NCBI GenBank assembly: GCA_964470615.1
Contig: CAYYDH010000011.1
Location: 1 to 15,236 of the forward strand
Source: CAYYDH01 sp964470615
GTDB taxonomy: Bacteria; Patescibacteriota; Minisyncoccia; Minisyncoccales; GWA2-38-27
Reading direction: 5' to 3'
Length of the DNA stretch: 15,236 nt
In this document: piece after piece, positions 4,725-11,519 of the stretch
How the letters are laid out: every line of letters starts with the position of its first letter
Position numbering within the stretch: position 1 is the stretch's first letter
Position numbers and translations under genes: made by a program
The notes under the pieces: generated by a model
What the model saw: only the letters and a program-made list of their open reading frames with translations
The model's database searches: none
Told to the model about the DNA's origin: nothing

Positions 4725-6311
4725 ATGCAAAAGCCGAAAATTACAACAATACTTTTACTCGTTATTTTGTTAATTGCCGCTGTCTTTCGTTTTTGGCAAT
4801 TGAACGAAATACCGCCCGGGCTCTACCCTGATGTGGCGATAAACGGTATAAATGCGTTAGATGACGCGGGAACCGGAAACTTTAAGGTTTTCTATCCCGA
4901 TAATAACGGCCGCGAAGGTGTGTTCTTCTGGCTGATCAGTATTTCTTTCATGATTTTCGGCCCCAGTATTTGGGCAATAAAAATCGTACCTGCTTTGATC
5001 GGTTTTCTTACTGTCTTGGGTATGTACTTTTTAACTAAAGAAATATTCAGCAAAGAGAAGCGGGCCGACTGGATAGCCTTACTGGCGACTCTTTTCTTGG
5101 CAGCTTCCTTTTGGCATACTAATTTCTCGCGCATCGGGTTTCGAGCGATAATGGTGCCTTTTTGTCTGGTTTTCGCTTTCTATTTCTTATTCAAGGCGTT
5201 CAATTCCAAAAAGGTCTGGCCCTTAGTTATTGCTGGTTTTTTCTTTGGCCTTGGCTTTTATACTTATATCGCTTACCGGTTCATCATCTTCATACTTACT
5301 ATTGTTTTGGCTTGCTGGTGGCTGGTTTATAAAAAACAAGGACTGCAAAAAACCTTTCTGCGGTTCACCGTTTATTGCTTATCGGCTATTTTCGTGACTG
5401 GTCTGCCCATTGGGATATATTTTCTTCTCCACCCAGCAGACTTTTTCGGACGAGCTGGCGGCGTTTCTGTTTTTGCAGAAAAAAACCCTTTGTTCGCTCT
5501 TGCTAAGTCATTTATTCTGCATTTAGGTATGTTCAACTTTTACGGTGACGGAAACTGGCGCCATAACTTTGCTGGCCAACCAATGCTCCCCTGGCTGATC
5601 GGGATATTGTTCGTTTTAGGCATGGTTCTTTCGATCAAAAGCTTAATATCCTCTATCAAAAATAGAAACTATTCCTTACTGACTATTCATTGTCTGTTGT
5701 TAAGTTGGTTCTTCTTTATGCTAGCCCCGGGCTTCTTATCAGCAGAAGGAGCTCCTCATGCTCTAAGAGTTATCGGGTTGATCCCTGTGGTTTATATCTT
5801 TTCGGCCCTTGGATCTGTCTGGGCGTTTGAAAGAATAAGAATGTTCTTCAGAACAAAATGGCAAGTTCGTTTTTTCTACTGTTGTATTTTTATACTGCTT
5901 TCTCTGGTTGTCGTTTTTGAATTCAGTAAGTATTTTTACTACTGGGGGGAAAAACCAGAGGTTGCTGCTGCTTTTTCTCAAAACTATACGGATATTGGCA
6001 ATTATCTCAACTCTCTGCCTGACGACGTTCAAAAATATGTTATTGTGAATCAGGACGGCGTCCGCATTCCTTTGCCAAACGGCCTGCCAATGCCTGCTCA
6101 AACTTCTATATTTATAGAACGAGCAAAGTATGGAAAAACCAGAGCAATTTATTTAGAACCGAATGATATTGGTAAGATAAAACCGGAGAAAAACACAGTT
6201 ATCTTGCCGCTCCAATTTGATGACGATTTGTTTTTAAAACTGTCTCAAGCTTTTCCAAAGGGAGAAATCCAAAGAACTGGTTCTGTTTGGTTTTATAAAA
6301 TAACTAATTAA
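4725..6311 (+). CDS. GT-C fold membrane glycosyltransferase (GT39/ArnT-like)
   Basis: Polytopic integral membrane enzyme expected to move a sugar from a polyprenyl-phosphate donor to an acceptor outside the membrane. A 528-residue protein from ATG 4725. An in-frame ATG at 4707 would add 6 residues but lies inside the promoter -10 and terminator tail, so 4725 is preferred. A first hydrophobic helix is followed by the extracytoplasmic loop PPGLYPDVAINGINALD, which carries the acidic residue expected at the GT-C active site. About ten further hydrophobic segments follow, then a soluble C-terminal region from about 5960. The usual Asp-Glu pair in the first loop is Asp-Val here (codons 4830-4835). 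It is paired with a second GT-C gene 4 bases downstream, suggesting joint surface glycosylation. Donor and acceptor cannot be told from sequence. Confidence 0.85.
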   Translation: MQKPKITTILLLVILLIAAVFRFWQLNEIPPGLYPDVAINGINALDDAGTGNFKVFYPDNNGREGVFFWLISISFMIFGPSIWAIKIVPALIGFLTVLGMYFLTKEIFSKEKRADWIALLATLFLAASFWHTNFSRIGFRAIMVPFCLVFAFYFLFKAFNSKKVWPLVIAGFFFGLGFYTYIAYRFIIFILTIVLACWWLVYKKQGLQKTFLRFTVYCLSAIFVTGLPIGIYFLLHPADFFGRAGGVSVFAEKNPLFALAKSFILHLGMFNFYGDGNWRHNFAGQPMLPWLIGILFVLGMVLSIKSLISSIKNRNYSLLTIHCLLLSWFFFMLAPGFLSAEGAPHALRVIGLIPVVYIFSALGSVWAFERIRMFFRTKWQVRFFYCCIFILLSLVVVFEFSKYFYYWGEKPEVAAAFSQNYTDIGNYLNSLPDDVQKYVIVNQDGVRIPLPNGLPMPAQTSIFIERAKYGKTRAIYLEPNDIGKIKPEKNTVILPLQFDDDLFLKLSQAFPKGEIQRTGSVWFYKITN

Positions 6312-6315
6312 AATT

Positions 6316-8091
6316 ATGTCTAACCGCATCACTAACATCATAGCTCTATTATTATTAGCTGTTATGTTCGTTTTAACCGTAACCAGCGCAGCCGGCGATT
6401 CTTTGACAATGGATGAATTAGCCCACTTGCCGGCTGGCTACAGTTATCTTACTCAAAAAGATATGCGGTTAAATCCCGAACACCCGCCCTTGATGAAAGA
6501 TTTGGCTGCTGTTCCTTTACTTTTTATCAAGGGAATAAACTTTCCAGCTGAAGCAGAGGCCTGGAAAGAAGACGTCAACGGCCAATGGGAATTCGGCAAT
6601 ATATTTCTTTTCAAAAGCAACAACCCGGCCGATACGATGATTTTCTGGGGCAGAATTCCGATGATATTAATGCTTCTGCTCCTTGGTTTCTATATCTTCC
6701 GCTGGACAAGGGAATTGTTCGGTAATAATGCCAGCCTTCTTGCTCTTTTTCTTTTTTCTTTCTCCCCTACTTTTTTAGCTCACGGACGACTAATCACAAC
6801 TGATGTTGCCGCAGCTTTCGGAGTATTCTTCGCCACTTATTATTTTGTTAAATTCTTAAAGAACTCTTCCTTAAGAAACCTCTTCTTAGCCGGCATGGCC
6901 TTGGGAGTTGCTGAGCTGCTGAAGTTTTCTTTAATTCTGCTACTTCCCTTTTTGGGAGCTATTATTTTATTCCAAGCAATAGCTAAGGCCAAAGGATTCA
7001 AAAACTTCTGGGGAACTTTCCTGCGCCAGACCATCATGTATATCCTGGTTATCGCCGTCGCCTATATCCTAATAGTTTACCCCGTATACTATTACCACAC
7101 TTGGAACTACCCGATTGAAAAACAATTAAGCGACTCTCAATTTATTCTCAATTCTCTCGGGATAAAACCGCTCACCGACATTACGCTTTGGATGATAAAG
7201 CAGCCTGTTCTAAAGCCAGCAGCTCAATACTGTCTAGGATTGTTTATGGTTTTCCAGAGAGCCAGCGGCGGCAATACCGGCTACTTTATCGGTGAAATAT
7301 CAGCTGCCGGCTGGAAAACCTATTTCCCAACGGTTTATGCCTTGAAAGAACCACTGGCATTTTTTGTCCTGCTTTTAATATCGCTTTTATCCGCTGCTTG
7401 GAAATTAAGAAAATTTTGGGTGTCTCCTTTCAGAAAAACTATGCAGTGGCTCCGTTTCCATCTGGCAGAGTTTGCCATGCTCCTGTTCATCGCTTTTTAC
7501 TGGACAACTAGCTTGAAAAGCAACCTTAATATCGGAGTTCGCCATCTTTTGCCTGTTTTTCCTTTTACAATACTCTTAGTAAGCAGCGCTATCATCAAAT
7601 GGATGGCTCCTTTAAAAAAGGACTGGCCGTCAAAAGTAAAAATAGTGCTGGTTTTTATTCTCATGGCTTGGCAAATTACTAACGTGCTTTCAGTATACCC
7701 ATATTTCCTCGCCTACTTTAATGAGTTGGCTAAGGGGCCCAGCAACGGCTATAAATATGTGGTTGATTCTAATCTGGACTGGGGCCAAGACCTAAAAAGG
7801 TTAAAAAGCTGGACTGACGACAATAATGTGGACAAGATATTCATTGATTACTTTGGCGGCGCCGACATCCAGTATTACTTCAAAGATAAATACAGCCCCT
7901 GGTGGGGCCAAAGAACTCCGGAGGAACTCCCTAAAGGAGGTTATCTCGCTGTTTCGGCAACTTTATTGCAAGGCGGCCAAGGAAAACCAGTGCTTGGCTT
8001 TGACCAGCCAACAGGGTATTACAAATGGCTTGAAAAATATCAGCCAGTAGCCAGAATCGGCCACTCAATCTTTGTTTTCAAAATTGACTGA
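6316..8091 (+). CDS. Glycosyltransferase family 39-like membrane protein (PMT type)
   Basis: Polytopic membrane glycosyltransferase of 591 residues. After helix one, the first external loop has the Asp-Glu pair (Asp33-Glu34 in TMDELAHLPAGY) and then NPEHPPLMK (about 53-61), the pattern of PMT/ArnT-like enzymes that use polyprenyl-phosphate sugars. About ten hydrophobic segments follow to roughly residue 465. The C-terminal domain carries VVDSNLDWGQDLKRL, a signature often seen in bacterial members. It starts 4 bases after the preceding GT-C gene with no Shine-Dalgarno, so it is probably co-transcribed. Its TGA stop at 8089-8091 overlaps the convergent ftsQ end by 27 bases. Protein O-glycosylation or glycan decoration is likely; the acceptor is not visible. 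Confidence 0.9.
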   Translation: MSNRITNIIALLLLAVMFVLTVTSAAGDSLTMDELAHLPAGYSYLTQKDMRLNPEHPPLMKDLAAVPLLFIKGINFPAEAEAWKEDVNGQWEFGNIFLFKSNNPADTMIFWGRIPMILMLLLLGFYIFRWTRELFGNNASLLALFLFSFSPTFLAHGRLITTDVAAAFGVFFATYYFVKFLKNSSLRNLFLAGMALGVAELLKFSLILLLPFLGAIILFQAIAKAKGFKNFWGTFLRQTIMYILVIAVAYILIVYPVYYYHTWNYPIEKQLSDSQFILNSLGIKPLTDITLWMIKQPVLKPAAQYCLGLFMVFQRASGGNTGYFIGEISAAGWKTYFPTVYALKEPLAFFVLLLISLLSAAWKLRKFWVSPFRKTMQWLRFHLAEFAMLLFIAFYWTTSLKSNLNIGVRHLLPVFPFTILLVSSAIIKWMAPLKKDWPSKVKIVLVFILMAWQITNVLSVYPYFLAYFNELAKGPSNGYKYVVDSNLDWGQDLKRLKSWTDDNNVDKIFIDYFGGADIQYYFKDKYSPWWGQRTPEELPKGGYLAVSATLLQGGQGKPVLGFDQPTGYYKWLEKYQPVARIGHSIFVFKID

Positions 8092-8898
8092 TTCGGGTTG
8101 ATCCTTGTATTTGAAGTAAACCTTGTTGCCAAACCTTAAATCAATGTATTCCAAATCCCCCAACTTTTCCTGGGGGATTTTTTCTTTTAGGACTAAACCC
8201 AAGTTAAAAAGCTGGTCTTGAAGGAATTTTTGTGGGTCAAAATAAATTTCCCAATTATCTTTTATCTTAACGGTCAGCTTGTTGTTCCCCTCTGCTAGAG
8301 AAAAAGTTATAATATCCAACTTGCAGCTTCCCTCTCGCAGCCCCTGGTTAATATCAACTATTCCCTGAATAATCTCTTTGTTAAGTATCGGCTCTCCCAA
8401 ACTAATATTTTGAGAAGAAAACTCTGAAATAATTGTTAGCTTTTGCTCATTTCTTTCTTTTTCAAAAATTATCCCCTCTTTATCGATCAAATAACACTCT
8501 TCTTGGACACACCAATTCCCCATTGCTTCCCTTTCTGTAATCTGCAAGTTTATTTCATCTGGCAGTTTTCTTTTCAAGAATGCGTCAGAAATAACGGGAA
8601 ATTCTTTTAAGGCTTCTTTTTCCAGAAGTTTCAGTTTTACAAGAAAAATACTCTTTGTTTTGAAAAAAAAGAGGTTTTTTTCTAATTTACCGTTAAGGTA
8701 ATTAATAACGCTTTCATTTGAAACCCTTTTGTTACCGGAAATTTTAATCTCATTAATCTGGAAAAAAGAAGAAAAAACAAAGAAATAAAAGAGACCAGCG
8801 AATAGGAGGAAAAAAAGAATCCCAAACCAAAAAAACTTGCTACGTAAAAAGTAAGTTTTCTTTTTCTGCCCATATCTTCTGCGACGGTATTGCTCCAT
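8065..8898 (-). CDS. ftsQ: Cell division protein FtsQ/DivIB
   Basis: Bitopic divisome protein linking early and late division proteins, 277 residues, the usual length. Residues 1-20 are a very basic cytoplasmic tail (four consecutive Arg), residues about 22-44 a membrane helix, and the external part begins with a POTRA domain (about 45-116) containing IKISGNKRVSNESV and ending at RKLPDEINLQITERE, a typical FtsQ pattern. The rest is the beta-rich FtsQ C-terminal domain. It lies 4 bases after the FemAB-type gene and closes the envelope operon. The 3' end overlaps the convergent glycosyltransferase gene, and codons near 8153-8180 also form a terminator hairpin for the opposite strand. Identification rests on topology plus the POTRA signature. 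Confidence 0.9.
   Translation of the reverse strand: MEQYRRRRYGQKKKTYFLRSKFFWFGILFFLLFAGLFYFFVFSSFFQINEIKISGNKRVSNESVINYLNGKLEKNLFFFKTKSIFLVKLKLLEKEALKEFPVISDAFLKRKLPDEINLQITEREAMGNWCVQEECYLIDKEGIIFEKERNEQKLTIISEFSSQNISLGEPILNKEIIQGIVDINQGLREGSCKLDIITFSLAEGNNKLTVKIKDNWEIYFDPQKFLQDQLFNLGLVLKEKIPQEKLGDLEYIDLRFGNKVYFKYKDQPESVNFENKD
8153..8188 (+). terminator. Intrinsic terminator for the glycosyltransferase mRNA, inside ftsQ
   Basis: AAATCCCCCA (8153-8162), 8-base loop, TGGGGGATTT (8171-8180), followed by TTTCTTTT on the plus strand. The stem is a perfect 10 bp with five G-C pairs. It lies 62 bases past the stop of the upstream plus-strand gene and within the antisense of ftsQ codons. On the minus strand there is no T-tract after the stem, so it should act only on plus-strand transcripts. 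Confidence 0.85.
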
Positions 8899-8902
8899 TA
8901 CT

Positions 8903-9931
8903 CTAAAATCCTCGTTTAAAGCGTCTAACTATTTCTAGGAAATAAGTAAGCCAGTAAACAGGCGAAAGTGGCAAGTCTTGGTTTTTTACATATTCTTTCT
9001 TGTACCCGCCGAAGCCCTGTTTGAAAAGAGTTAATCCGGCCCAGGGATGATTTTTCTTATCGTTAGGAGCTATCCCCCAAAAGTTATAAAATTCGCACCC
9101 CCTTTTCTTTGCCTCCTTTATCGCTTCCCATTGCAAGAGATAGGAAACCGGCCATTTATTATATTCTGATAAGGAAGCGCCGTGATGATAAAAAGCGCAA
9201 TTCTGCCAATAAACAATAATGGCTGAAGAAGTAATCTTTTCTTTGTACTTTCCCAAGAATATTAAAATCTCATCGTTTGGACTTAAGGCCTGGAATTGTT
9301 TTTGGAGATAATCAATTGAAAAGGGAACGAAGTGGTGCCGAGAAACCGTTTCTTGGTAAATTCTGTTAAAAGTTTCCAGATCAGAAGCATCCTTGCTTTT
9401 TACAATTTCAATGTCTAGGTTCTTCTCGGCCTGCCGTATCAAATAGCGCGTTGTTTTTCTCATCCTACTTAGAATCTCTTCCTCTGATAATCTTATATCC
9501 AACTCCCAAGTTAATTCAGCATGCATATGAAGGGGCGCTCCCCGGAACCCTAAGTCTTTAAACATCCTAACGTTCTCCTCGTTTCTTTCCCAGATAGGAG
9601 AAACTCTGACAAAAGCGGCTTTTTCTTCCTTGGCTATTTTTTTAAGCTCTACGACTAACGCTTCTAACAACTTGGGCTTGAATCCCGAGAGCTGAGTTTT
9701 TACTACCGGCCCATGCGGAAGGAACAAAAATGTTCCCCTTCTGGCTTTAACTTTTATCAGCAACGCCACTGCTACCAGTTCGTTTTTCTCAAAAACGCCA
9801 AGGCGCCATATCTTATTTCCGCTTGATTTCTGAAATTCGCCCCAACTCCAAGCCTGGAGAAATGTTTTTTCTTGGCACTCTTTCAAAAAACTCTCCCAGG
9901 TTTCTTTATTTGTTATTTCTTTTATCTGCAT
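8903..9931 (-). CDS. FemAB/FemX-type peptidoglycan-bridge aminoacyltransferase
   Basis: Enzyme of the FemABX family, which adds amino acids from aminoacyl-tRNA to the peptidoglycan stem peptide. It has 342 residues forming two GNAT-like domains. Recognisable parts are FLQAWSWGEFQKSSG (about 24-38), the FLPHGPVVK segment, MRKTTRYLIRQAEK (about 157-170), and the C-terminal EFYNFWGIAPNDKK with LTLFKQGFGG, hallmarks of this family. No signal peptide or long helical hairpin is obvious. Its start overlaps the end of the upstream aminotransferase gene by 10 bases, and ftsQ follows after 4, giving a compact envelope operon. The amino acid transferred cannot be read from sequence. Related FemAB-like proteins act outside cell walls, so the exact substrate is open. 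Confidence 0.9.
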   Translation of the reverse strand: MQIKEITNKETWESFLKECQEKTFLQAWSWGEFQKSSGNKIWRLGVFEKNELVAVALLIKVKARRGTFLFLPHGPVVKTQLSGFKPKLLEALVVELKKIAKEEKAAFVRVSPIWERNEENVRMFKDLGFRGAPLHMHAELTWELDIRLSEEEILSRMRKTTRYLIRQAEKNLDIEIVKSKDASDLETFNRIYQETVSRHHFVPFSIDYLQKQFQALSPNDEILIFLGKYKEKITSSAIIVYWQNCAFYHHGASLSEYNKWPVSYLLQWEAIKEAKKRGCEFYNFWGIAPNDKKNHPWAGLTLFKQGFGGYKKEYVKNQDLPLSPVYWLTYFLEIVRRFKRGF

Positions 9932-11172
9932 TTCAATAGGAAATTAATGATTTTTTGGGCAGCATCCATGGAAATATTTATATGAGTTGGCAGATTAAGA
10001 GTGGCTTTGGCGAGCTTTTCAGCTTTTGGACAACTTCCCTGCCGATACCCGACTTTTTCTGGTTTTGTATCAAAGGGGGCGATGGGAACCGTGTACCAAT
10101 CCCCTATTATAATATTTTTTCTCCAAGCTTTTTTTATTATCTCATGAGCTTTTTCATTCTTCAAAGTAAAACGAAGAAAGATGTTCTTTCTTTCTGGAAA
10201 AACCAATGGCAAATGATAAGGTGTGTTTTTTAAACCCTCTGAATAGAGTTTGGCAATTTCGCGACGATGACTATTAAACCTTTCCAGCTTTTTAAGCTGG
10301 TTTAAAGCTAAACCAGCTAAGGCACCAGGCATTTTTTTCGGGAAATAAGATGGCCTTTCTCCTCTTTTTTCTTTCTTGTGAACAGCTTTTGACATAATAC
10401 CTAAGTACTGGAATAAAACCAAAAGGTATTTTCCGAAAAAAACATAAGTTGGGATAATAATCCAGTTCATCAAAATAGGGTGAAGCAGCTGCTGCAAGAT
10501 CCAGCAACAAGAAGAATATTCAACCTCGTCTTGAAACTTTTTTATCTCTTTGGCCAAGGAATCATCGTTGGTAACGGCGATTCCTCCGTAAACCGAGGAG
10601 ATAACTTTATCGCGGCCAAAACTGAAAAAAGCAGCCTTGCCAAACGAACCTACTCTTTTCCCGCGATACTCGGCTCCCAAAGAATGGGCGCAATCTTCGA
10701 TTAAGATAAGATTGTTTTGCCGAGCAACCTCTGAAACTTTATCTATATCTGCTGGCAAACCAAAAGTGTGCTGCACCATTACAACCTTTGACTGAGAGGA
10801 GATTTTCTTTTCCAAATCATCTGTATCTATATTAAAATCATTTTCATTACAATCAACGTAGCCAGGCTTTAAGCCGGTCCAAAGAATAGGATTGACTGCG
10901 GCGTTACAGGTATAAGTCTGGACTAAAACCTCATCGCCTTGTCTCAAACCAAGCGAAACTAAAATCGCCATCAAGGCGCTCCGGCCGCTGTTAAAAGAAA
11001 AAGCATGTTTTACTCCGAGATAATTCTTGAACTGGCTTTCCAATTCAGCGACAGCTCCTTTTTTCTTCCATTCCCAGGGTTGAAAAATCAATTTAAAAGC
11101 CAACCAAACATCGTCTCTTTCGGTATTGGGCGATAAGGATATGGGTTTTATTTTTTGACAAAAATTCCTCAT
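9922..11172 (-). CDS. DegT/DnrJ/EryC1/StrS-family PLP aminotransferase
   Basis: PLP enzyme of the sugar-aminotransferase (AHBA/DegT) fold, 416 residues. Motifs seen: FNSGRSAL (59-67) for cofactor phosphate binding, Asp160 in LIEDCAHSLGA for the pyridine nitrogen, and FSFGRDKV with Lys189 as the probable Schiff-base lysine, followed by GGIAV. Unusual for a soluble aminotransferase is a strongly hydrophobic stretch at about 224-262 rich in Ile, Leu, Val, Phe and Trp, which could dock on the membrane. The family normally makes amino sugars on nucleotide donors, and some members act on lipid-linked or other substrates. It is the first gene of the operon with FemAB and ftsQ, which points to envelope precursor chemistry. 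Substrate unknown. Confidence 0.9.
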   Translation of the reverse strand: MRNFCQKIKPISLSPNTERDDVWLAFKLIFQPWEWKKKGAVAELESQFKNYLGVKHAFSFNSGRSALMAILVSLGLRQGDEVLVQTYTCNAAVNPILWTGLKPGYVDCNENDFNIDTDDLEKKISSQSKVVMVQHTFGLPADIDKVSEVARQNNLILIEDCAHSLGAEYRGKRVGSFGKAAFFSFGRDKVISSVYGGIAVTNDDSLAKEIKKFQDEVEYSSCCWILQQLLHPILMNWIIIPTYVFFGKYLLVLFQYLGIMSKAVHKKEKRGERPSYFPKKMPGALAGLALNQLKKLERFNSHRREIAKLYSEGLKNTPYHLPLVFPERKNIFLRFTLKNEKAHEIIKKAWRKNIIIGDWYTVPIAPFDTKPEKVGYRQGSCPKAEKLAKATLNLPTHINISMDAAQKIINFLLKCR

Positions 11173-11182
11173 TTTGTATCAT
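11155..11182 (+). promoter_or_regulatory. Promoter of small-gene cassette 3
   Basis: TTGACA (11155-11160), 16-base spacer, TATCAT (11177-11182). The -35 lies inside the first codons of the divergent aminotransferase gene. A second possible -10, TATATT at 11186-11191, lacks a good -35. The leader carries AAAGGAGG at 11213-11220, 6 bases before ATG 11227. Confidence 0.65.
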
Positions 11183-11226
11183 TTATATATTAGCTGATGC
11201 TCCTTAAAAACTAAAGGAGGTGCAGG

Positions 11227-11499
11227 ATGACTACGACGGCGAATTGGGATGAGGGCGAAGAAGAAGCCTCAATTTGGCAAAATCCGTCAAGGAGAAGTTG
11301 CGGAGAGGCAATTCTTAACGTACTTATTGCCGTTTTCGGAACACTAGTCATGGTCGTCTTAATAATGTTCTTCCTGCCCGTTTTCTTGTTCAAAGACTGC
11401 AACGACGGAACAACCAGAAAAAGAATCAATACCCTGCTTGGCTTCTATTACTCTATCATTGCCCTTCTCGGTTTTCTACTGCTCTCTCTTTGCTCATAA
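11227..11499 (+). CDS. Small two-helix membrane protein, unknown family
   Basis: A 90-residue protein with the strongest Shine-Dalgarno in the window (AAAGGAGG, 11213-11220, 6 bases before the ATG). Residues 1-20 are acidic (EGEEE), residues about 28-55 are a long hydrophobic helix, residues 56-68 are a charged loop (KDCNDGTTRKR), and residues about 69-88 are a second helix reaching almost to the C-terminus. Cys25, Cys58 and Cys89 are spread along it. By the positive-inside rule the charged loop is likely cytoplasmic. It stands alone on the plus strand between two minus-strand operons and ends in its own UUCG-loop terminator, the same layout as the small genes at 4074 and 4462. I do not recognise a family; function unknown. 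Confidence 0.75.
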   Translation: MTTTANWDEGEEEASIWQNPSRRSCGEAILNVLIAVFGTLVMVVLIMFFLPVFLFKDCNDGTTRKRINTLLGFYYSIIALLGFLLLSLCS

Positions 11500-11519
11500 G
11501 GTGCTTCGGCACCTTTTTT
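11498..11519 (+). terminator. Intrinsic terminator of cassette 3 with UUCG loop
   Basis: AAGGTGC (11498-11504), loop TTCG, GCACCTT (11509-11515), then T to 11519. The C(UUCG)G closing is an exceptionally stable tetraloop. The stop codon TAA (11497-11499) overlaps the first stem bases. The T run abuts the TAA stop of the convergent minus-strand ligase gene. Confidence 0.93.

Noticed and set aside
5763..6101. 112-codon minus-strand frame
   Set aside because: Antisense to the membrane glycosyltransferase; no ribosome site and no recognisable protein pattern.
7933..7940. AAAGGAGG ribosome-binding-like site inside the second glycosyltransferase gene
   Set aside because: No start codon follows at usable spacing; it encodes part of the conserved C-terminal domain.
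8086..8091. TGA recoding as in Gracilibacteria
   Set aside because: The glycosyltransferase ends at a TGA right after a typical C-terminus, and conserved glycines and tryptophans elsewhere use ordinary codons.
11498..11519. Bidirectional terminator also serving the minus-strand Mur ligase operon
   Set aside because: On the minus strand the stem is followed by ATGAGC rather than a T run, so it should work only for the plus-strand cassette. I see no clear terminator for the minus-strand operon here.
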